Origin: Amphiura filiformis
Lineage: Eukaryota; Echinodermata; Ophiuroidea; Amphilepidida; Amphiuridae
Direction: 5' to 3'
Assembly: GCF_039555335.1 (NCBI RefSeq)
Contig: NC_092635.1
Location: forward strand, 52,891,755-52,955,754
Length of the DNA stretch: 64,000 nt
Under the pieces are notes generated by a model. It ran no database searches, was not told where the DNA came from, and saw only the letters and a list, made by a program, of their open reading frames with translations. Below, one piece after another: positions 22,209 through 32,660 of the stretch (positions are counted from its first letter, which is position 1; the number at the start of each line of letters is the position of its first letter). Made by a program: the position numbers and the translations under genes.

Positions 22209-25200
22209 GTAAGTATTTTTTGCGGCACATATCATCATCATCATCATCATCAGTCGGCTGCGGAGCAGGCGACTACAATCTTTGCAGCCCACAATAAATT
22301 CACTTAATTGTTAAAGGAGTATTTCGTGATCTTAGCATCCTCTATAATGACATTTTTCTGTAGATATCCACGATAAAAGCTTATTCCCAAAATTTCAGTT
22401 GATTCCAATTTTGCGAGTTATGCATAATTATGTGTAGCCTATTTACGCTGCTCCATAGGCCAGTGTGTTTTAATTTCGCTCTGGTATAATCAGAACCTTA
22501 ATTCAAATTTGACCATATTTTTGCTAAACGAATTAATCTGTAAGAAATTTTTTGTACATAAACATTTAATATGTAGCCAGAGGTTTCCAGTGGTATAAAA
22601 GTCTACCTTTTTTTTGAAAAGTGGGGGGATGAGACTGTGGATCACGAAGTGCCTCTTTAAACTACTAATAATGAATAACAACAAGTGAACATGTAAACTA
22701 ACAAAACGTTTGAACAAAATGCAGTTTCTCAAGATAATTTACGGTACTCTTTGCTGTATTAAAATGTTTTCATTGTTTCAATTAGTTTGACAAATGCATT
22801 CACTGATCCGTGTTCTGTGGATCACATTCTCTGCGAAGTATTATGTAAGACCGTTTTTAACACGAAAGGCCTTTTTCTTATAACGTACTACAACAAAGAG
22901 TGATTTTAAACTGAATTCACTGAAGATGAAGAAACAAGGAAACATCTAAGCTAAGAAGCAGTTGTTTTTGAAGAGGAAGCAATTATTATAACAAATTATA
23001 AAGCACTGATGACTTTTAGAATCCTGTTTACTTCATTTTGGTTGCACAAAAGCAGGATATTGCCGGTTACCCAATAGGTATAGCCTATAAACCCTGAAGT
23101 TTACACCCACCCACATAAACGTAGCACAGGGTACCTATATATCCAGGGTTCCATGATACACATGTTTTTACCGTGATGCCGAAATTTTCCAAGAATTTGA
23201 AACAATCAGGTCGTATTTTATCAGGGAGGGATAAAATGTGCTCTGACAACTTGAGAACTCCGTCATTCCTTGCCGAGGTGGGGGGTAAAAACACCCAGAA
23301 ACCTTGGGCTGAACTTGGAGTTAAACAATGGCAATTGTAATATTGTTGTGCAAATTAAGACTTGAACCTGAACAAAATATTGAATGAAAAGGGCAATATT
23401 TTACAGGGCCGTAGCAAGGTTGACAAATGTGGGGCGGCCATCACATCATATTTTATCAGATAATGTGGCTCGACAGATGACACTATTATGGGAAAACTGA
23501 ACTCTCACAAAAAACTTGAAAATTTCGCGGCAAAATGCTCATCCAAATATCTCAATTTTTGGAAACATTCTAGCACCAAAACCCCCAAGACTCATTTTTG
23601 GTACTTCAGTTCTATATGTCATCCCTCCCTCCATGTATATAATGAAGCCCTGTCATGTCACCGAAAGCCTCGTAGTTCGCAGGTTCTGGACTTATATCCA
23701 ACATGTCCCCTAGCCATTTTTGAAGAAAAAAAAAATGTCACCCACCTTTAAATTCGAATTCAAAAGTAGCCTACAAGTAGTGATAAGAGCCTTTGCGATG
23801 TAAAACTGTTATAGGCCTAATTTCATTAATGTGGTGTAGGTTACCCATGCATCAATCCCTGCATTCCCCACCCACCAAATCTCGGACTCTCGGATCAGCG
23901 TGCGGAAATCGTGGGGTAAAAATGATTATATTATATAATTACATTTACACGCCCTACATTAGAGATCAATTTCACGATGAGTCTTCAGTGTGAAATGCCG
24001 GGATGTTGAAATCCCATTTTTGTGTCAAAGAGCACCACGCACACAAATTTACATTTTAAGTATAACGTATAAAACTGGGGTCAGAGGTCTTCTTTGCTTT
24101 GGGCGCCTACTTCCTATATGTACATGTATGCAGTTTGGGGTGATGTGCGTGACATTATAATTTAAACATGTGTATATGTATATAAGGGTTATAAATATTA
24201 AGGAAATTCACGTAGAAAAAGGAGGGTATATTATGTTTAACACTTGGAAAAGAGAATTTAAAAGCGACGAACATGTTAATGTTCATACAAATTCAGTAAG
24301 AAAGTCTAGAATTATTGGCAGGTTAATAGAATTTTTACTCCATTTTCTTTCGTAAAAATTATGTCAATTATCAAGAAACAAAATATGCACAAGGATTATA
24401 AAAGAAAATTCAAATTATGAATTAAAAAGGGCCTCTATGTTAATATCATATTTTGACACTTTGACAAGAATTCATCATTTTATGAATCCCAGGGACGTGT
24501 GTCTATTACAAAGCTTGCAAAATATGCAATTTTTATTCTTTTTTCCCCATTTTTGTTCCTCATTCCAAAGTAACAGTTGTGAGAAGCAATTATCTTATTA
24601 CGCACCCAGATTACAAGTCGTTTGTCTCTAACTTTAACTAAACATTAAAAAAAAGCCCAAGGCTTTAAGCAAGTACAAAAAGCACTCTAATATGAATTCA
24701 AATTCTTCAGAAGAACAAAATAAAGAGAACAGTTTGATCAAAGTAATTATTTAAATGCTTAGCCATCACTTTGGAATGTAGGTACCCTGGAGTCGGGTTA
24801 AAGGCGTGTGGGTGGTTTTTTTTATTTGAATAAAAATGTAAAGTAAAGTAGTCACAAGACCCGGCCACCGTGTAGATTTTGCGTGGGCAATTTAACATCA
24901 AATGCCTGGAGTACCAGGTACATGTACATTGTACATATTGGACGTTGCACGTACACAAGTTTCTGGTGCTCGATTGCGAAACACAAGTTTATCTTTTACT
25001 TGGTTTATATCTCTTCTAACAACTTTTGTTTATCATCTGAAATCTTTTGGATCAACACGATGTAAGTTTCTTTTTATATGTTATGTTTAAACTAAGCTAA
25101 TTTTTATTATTTTAACATCACTCAAAGCGTGCATAGAAAATTGTGCATGAACACTGCAAACTGTATATATGTCACTTTGTCGTACATGCAGGTATTGGTA

Positions 25201-28200
25201 AAACAGCGTTACACGTAGAATTGATGTAAAAACTGCAGTGCGTCGTGAATTAGGCTTGCTTTTGGAGTAAATAATTATAATAAATGATAATTTGTCCCGC
25301 ATCTTCAGATTTTTGTATGGCTTTGGAGAACAAGATTGAAAATGGAATCTCAAGTTTTTGCCTTGGTTATGATGGCATACAATTAAAGCTACGATATGCG
25401 CTGGATACAAATATTTCTTACTTTTGATATATTTCTACGTTTCAAACTAAAGCATGGACGGTATATTTATTGCATGCACGACTTAAATAGAAAATATTCT
25501 TTGATATTCTTCTTCACATTGATTCAAACAATCGTAAATAGTGTACATGTACGATAATACAATTCAACCACCCAAAATTAGACATTTATTAACATGATAA
25601 AGTAAATTACATCAAAATATTGGTCGACCAAATAAAGTCTTCCTTGTAAAAACAACAAACACATTTAGATTTGTAAATTTATGTAATCAATTTTTTAAGT
25701 CGGTTGCCTTGAAAAAAGAAGCAAGATAAAGATAATATCATATATCAGCTCATACAAAGTCAGCGATACGATACATTAATAGTTATCATTTTATATTTCA
25801 ATTTTATGAAATTTGAAGCAAAATTTAAAAAGAAATGCTAAGTTGATGATTTTGAAATAGTTATCCTTTATAGTGAACTTAAAAAGGTAAAGAACCAGAT
25901 AAGCAAAAAGGTATTCCCCCAAATTGTGCAACAGAAACGCGTGGGCGAACACATACTCATAATCACGAGTTCATTCTCAATGGACTTAAAAGCTCTTAAG
26001 GGATTCCCGAACGCCCACGGACACGTGGTGCAACGGGCCGGTAAATAGGCCATGTGTATTCTGGAGGAAAGAAATGTCAAATGCGATAACCATGATAACA
26101 TTTTGACACAAAAATGTGTGTAAAGTTCAATTCAATTTGTATTGAACTTGTTTAAAAAAATGTGTGTAAACTATCTGTTTTATAGATTAGATGTGGCAAT
26201 TATGTGGTTATTATACTTATTAACAATCATGCATGCAAATAAAATATTATTCTAAGTTATGTCAATGTCAACTGGATGTATAGATAGTGCAACATATTAA
26301 TTTATTTTCAAATATTGTGTCGTAAAGTTTTATTTACCATACAGCAAATCTTGATTGGTAAACAAACAGTTAAACTATTTTTCTTACACTTATAATAAAA
26401 TCAAGTAAATAAACAAATGAACACACAAAAAAGACATTCAAGGTCAAAGGTGTTGTCAATACTGCATAACCACTTGATGCATTTTTAAGAATTATATTAT
26501 GTGATTCGCTTTCAAACTTACTGGAATGTTTTTGACCCACGGATATATTAAAAGAGGATTTCGTGATCATAGCATCCTCTTTTTATGACATTTTTCAGTA
26601 GATATCCACGAAAAAGGCTTATTCCCAAAATATCAGTTGATTCTGATTTTGCGTTTGCGAGTTATGCATGGTTATGTATACCAGAACGAAATTCAAATTT
26701 GATGATATTTTTGCTAGACGAATTAATCTGCGAAATAGTTTTGGTACATAAAAACTATGTAGCCAGAGGTTTCCAGTGGTATAAAAATCTCAGTTTTTTA
26801 AATAGAAAAGTGGGGGGATGAGGCTGTGGATCGCGAAATGTCCTTTTAAGGAAGCAAAACAAAGAAACTTTCAATTAATTTTGCATTGTCTCATGATCAT
26901 TTCTCATTCCGCAACTATAAAGCCCATGTCATGTGGCTGCCATGAATCCGCGAAAAATGTCAGCATTTCCTTTGCATGACTTGCTTGTTTTAATTTTTAC
27001 CCGCCCACCTTTCGACAAGAAGTTCCTTAAATTGCATAATCGCCGGTTTTCAATAACTGTAAATATTTTTCTCCCAACCAATTGGAAACAATAATTGGAA
27101 TAGACACGAATACTTCCTACACCTATAGAATAATTCGACAAATGTCATGGGGTGCTTTGAAATTTCATGCTGATTCCACAAGCGATATATGATATGATTG
27201 GAGGAGTTATTTTTCGTGACATTTCGATGAGTCAATAGTTAATAGTATTGTTGTTGGTAGGGGTAAATATTTCAACACAGCACACACAAATAAACAATTT
27301 AACAAACACACAACACACATATCGTCACCCTGCTATGTATTGCATAACTCATTTTTCAGCTGAATTGAGCTTTTTGCCTAAATCATCAGCATGTACCGTT
27401 GACGTTGACCAATCATATTGGAGATTTGGGGTGCGTTAGGCAATTTTGACAGGTGCCAAATGGTGAGTTAGGCATTTTAACACTAGAATTTATGCCTAAC
27501 AAGCTGTTTGTCTGAAGATCTTGCTCTTACTTTTGCCTATAAGTCACATATACCAAAGTCATTGAAAAGCTTTGAAAGTCGCATGTACATGTATGATGTA
27601 TCGTTAATCTATGTTAAACCACCATCCAAGTAATTGTTTCTGATAATTCCTTTTAATTTGTGTCATTATCATTTTTGTTCTTGTCCAAAGATTGGTGAAT
27701 AAATATGTTTATATTAGTATGCATATGCTTGAACCATATTTTGTACTTTTTCTATACAAAAAAGTGAGTTAGGCAATTATCGTAGCAGTGACGATTATCG
27801 GCAAACAAAAGCAAACGGTGCGATGATTGACAAACCAATGCATAATCATAATCCCCAAATAATATATTTTTACCAATGTTGTACAATATAGGAAATACAA
27901 AAATAATTAAACTTAGAAGCAGGTGCGACCCTTAATTCTTTTGATTCTTTAAAAATATTTTACAAATTATTATTTGATAAACAGACCACAATATTTCAGC
28001 AAAGATCGAACACGCTTTTATTTAAAACTCATAAACCAACGGCAAAAACGGAATTAGGTAAAATTACCTAACCGATTGATTTTTTGAAAATAATAGCTAT
28101 TAAGCTAAGAAAAACAAATCTGACTTTGAATTTTAAAAGCAGTGAAAGTAGTTTTTATGGATAAATAAACCACATCGAGTTTATCCAAGATCTTGCACGC

Positions 28201-29872
28201 TTACATCTCATGAAATTTCTATTGGTGATTTTTTGAAGCAGTTATTATTAACAAACCACACTAAAGCATGCTAGGGTTTTGGAAACAAATGGGCACGCTT
28301 AAACTCATGATGACAAATCAATTGGGCCAAGTTTACGGTTAGTTTACATTGTTGATTTCAAGATGCTGAATCGCCTCCCGAAGCAATTTGAGATTCTGTT
28401 AATTCAACTTGTAATATTATCTTAGCACGAGCGACATTCCTGTGGTAAAAATCCAACTAAGTTAAAGAAACGTCTTGTAAAGAGTGTATAAAGCAAAGCA
28501 ATATGACTAATACATCTCTGCTAAGTATTCTTTGATCTTTAGTAACATCTACCATTGAGAAACAGTTGAACAGCTGGAATTCTTCAAAAATTGGTATAGC
28601 TCTGATTCGCATTTAACAATCATGTTCAATTCATCTTGTGGTCGCCAAAAAGTTTCTCGACCTTACGCGTGACAACATGCCAGGGGTAATAAGATCTTGC
28701 AGAAAATTTAAGAAGATGGTTTAAAAATAAGGAAAAAGAAAAGAAAGTTGGCCTTCAACTTGACAGGTGGTCTAAGAGGTGTGGAGTAATTTGTGGTTAG
28801 AAATATCTTGAAGTACAAGCGTGATTCAGATGCTTGTATTAACAAGCCGTTAAATCTCTTATGACGGCGTCAAGTTTATCCCTAAAAAAGGCGCCAAAGA
28901 AAAAGTTCATTTCCAAATGCATGCAGAACTTTTCTTTTCTTTGTTTGTTAAACAGCTTTAAACTGCAACCTTTTTTCTTTGTTTGGAAATCGAGCTGCAA
29001 AATGTCTTTCCATATAGTTGTGCTGTAGCAAAATAAAGCAAAGTATAAACTTTGTTTGTATTTGAACGAATAAATTCTGTTTAATATTGAATGCTTAAAA
29101 ATGTGAAATGACATTAATAATAACAAAATATTTCAAGTGATGCTTCCTCCTTTACCGTTGAAATATATATCTCAACCTTCATAACGATGTTTTAATTTTT
29201 TGATCTGATTAATATGATAGTATACCGTGCATTAAAATTGTATGACGAAATAGTCCCATTTTGTATGAAGAGCTTATTTCCAAACCGTGTTAAGTCCACA
29301 AACCCATGTTTCTGATTTTCCTGTGCAAAATTTTCCATTGTAGGTATATCAGATATTATAATTTCAGTTGGATGGAGTATGCAAACAGTGGATGGATGCA
29401 CAGTAACAATACTGTGTGAGGCTTTGTTTGAGAACAATAGTCTGCATATTGTTATCCAGCATTGTTATGGTAAATAATAGCTTGTTGATGGTATAACTCA
29501 TTGTTGCTAATGTCAAGCTTGTCAAGTAATTGTGATTGTATCACACAAGTAAATGAGACACATGGGGTTGTGGGTGATTGTATCACACAAGTAAATGAGA
29601 CACATGGGGTTGTGGAAATAAGCTCTTCATATAGTCATGGTAACAATCTACAATAATTATAAATGTATAGAGAGCATTAGAGTCGCGTATCATTAACAAT
29701 CCATTTTTATATTTTTTTTTAATTTTTACAGAAAAATATGATCCTAAAAATGATGAGCCCAAAGCTAACCCAAAGACTTGGAAAGCCAACTTCCGGTGTG
29801 CCATCAATTCACTGCCTGATATTGAGGATTTTTTTTTTTTTTTTTTCTTTCTTTCTTTCTTTCTTTTTTTAT

Positions 29873-29904
<32 letters not shown>

Positions 29905-29945
29905 TTCATTCATTCATTCATTCATTCATTCATTCATTCATTCAT

Positions 29946-30041
<96 letters not shown>

Positions 30042-30281
30042 TTTTTCTTTCTTTCTTTCTTTCCTTTTTTCTTTCTTTCTTTCGTTCTTTCTTCTTCTTT
30101 CCTTTTCCTTTTTTTTGCCTCTTCTTTAATTTCATCGTCTGTTCTTCTTCATTTTCTTCTTTTATGCATTTTTTTTCTTTTCTTCTCATATCCATCTCTT
30201 CTTCTTTTTATCTGTTCCCTTCTTTCTTTTTCTCCTCTCTTCATCTTCTTCTTCTTCCCCATCTTCCTGCTCCTCCTTCTC

Positions 30282-30330
<49 letters not shown>

Positions 30331-32625
30331 ATATCATCATCATCTTCTTCTGCTGCTCCTTCTCCTTCTTCCTACTTTTTTCCTTCTTCCTTCTTCCTCC
30401 TTCTTTTTTCCTTCTTCCTTCTTCTTCATTTGCTTCTTCCCTCTTTCTTCTCCTTTTCCTTCTTCTTATTCTTCTTCAGTTCCACTTCCTCCTCATTCTC
30501 CTCCTCCTTCTTAGTTTTTCGACATCTTTTTCTTTTTTTCAGTATAGTTAAATGAAATATACCAATTTATATAACCATGCAGTTATACCAAATAAAATGA
30601 GAAATAAAATGTAACACTACAAGAACTGGTTTTGTTTGATACAATTTTCACAAATGGACTCTTATCATATTTACTTTCATTCATATCATATAGATTATGC
30701 TAACAGATTAGTTCCAATTATTATTTTAACTCATTATCCCTATCTTTATATGAACTCATCTATTTGGTATTCCCTCGTATCATAAATATGGTGTTTCCTT
30801 GTGAAAATATTCAATTAAAACAGGTGTTTCCGTTTGATACACGAAGTAAATATTTCCTTGAAAATATATTAGAAAATTAAAGTGTTTTATCATTAGAGGA
30901 TATGCGAGAGAGTACACGCTTGTTGTCATGATCAAATAAAATACTTTTTGCAAGGAGACCCAGCGTCTGGAAAGACGACGTTATTGTGCAAGTTGTACTC
31001 GTAAACAAAACAATTCACCTCCATGACGTGCGCACGCATATGGCAAGCCATTGGGGTCGTAACGTGCAGGTATGACCCCAATCGCTTGCCGTACACGCAT
31101 ATCAGTTACGGCTCAATTGTAGACATGTATAAATACGAACACATTGATTCTTATTCCTTCATTTTTCTATTTGCCCAATTCAGTTTCAGAAACTATTGCG
31201 AGAAAACCTAAAAGTCCAAAATCAACTAAATCTCAGTCAAAGACACAAATGAAATTGCCATCGGAAGTCTCGTCTACTCTGGTTGAGGTAAGTAATAGCT
31301 GACATGGGTGATACTTATGCGTAAATGTTCATGTCCTAAAATCACTAAGACATAATATCACAATAGACTTGATCCACCAGTCCTTCAACTGCTACGCACG
31401 GTCATCGGGTTGTGCTTGCAACAAGAAACGGCCATTTTGTCCCGCCATTTTGAATAGTTTTGAGATCGGGCCGAGGGACTCAGGCTAATATCACAATCTG
31501 TTAGGACACACAGTTCTTTGACCCCAATATACTCGTATACACACGTACACTTGACCTTTGAATGTATTGGGTACAAAACCTCAAACTCAACAGCACGAGA
31601 CATGGTGATGGTTCAGTTGAGTGTGAATGGATTTTTGTTGAAACATGTCATAAATGTTAATGATGATGATGATGGTTAACAAATGATAAAACTGAAGTAA
31701 GCTATACAGAAAACACAATCAATATTATTTTTCATGATTAAGTTCATAATTTATATTTTTATAATGTATATTTTTATTTTGTTCAGGCTTCATCTAGGGT
31801 TTCAATCAGATGTGATAGTGTCAATGTAAACGTAATTGGAGCTCATCCACCACCACCTGCGTATGAACGCGTTATACGAGAACGAAGACTGCAGCAAACA
31901 AGTAATGAAACAAGGGGACTTCCAACTAGCACAGGTACGTGAGTTTTGGATATGTGTGTGGGATGTGGATGCGCGTTTTGTTTTTTGGTTTGAGGTTTTT
32001 ATATACCTTAAAAACTCGATAGTTAGCATATGTGCTTACTATCGAGCACTTTTAAAACATGCAAACATGAAGAACCCTATGCCACATGTGTAAAGGGTTT
32101 TGAGCAAATAATCGATACACATAGTTTATATGAACAAGTAAACCTGCAAATGTGTGTCTCAACCCCATTAGCTCAGTCGGTAAAGCACCAGACTTTGGTA
32201 TAATTTCATGTTTTCAAAAGCGCTCGATAGATAACTATCGAGTTTTTACGTTACTGTGTTTTGTAACCAATCCACGTGTTATTGTAAGACTACTAAAGAC
32301 ACTGAAACAAAATACTTACCAATATTTCTTTCTTTTATTTTCCTTGACAGAACACTGCCCGCTTCCTCCCGTAACAACATTCCAATTTCCCTATGCAACT
32401 AATATCTCTTACCCTAATTCTAGAATACCCTCAGTCCCCAATACACCCTGTACCACAGTATCTAGTCCAATGTCCTCGACGTCGTGTACCAGCACCCCTG
32501 CAACCTCACCAGTTTTCACATTTCCAACTGCACCATTTCCTGGGATGCGCACCATACCGTCACCAATAAACGTCAAGCAAGAACCTCTAAGCAGTTTTGA
32601 AGATGGTAAGTTAATCAATTGATCG

Positions 32626-32660
<35 letters not shown>

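Noticed and set aside
25868-26101. Minus-strand frame in IRF intron 1
   Set aside because: No family similarity, no splice context; treated as chance.
29738-30514. 258-codon open frame rich in Phe, Ser and His
   Set aside because: After the first 32 codons (IRF exon B) it only translates CTTT, CATT and ATC microsatellites.
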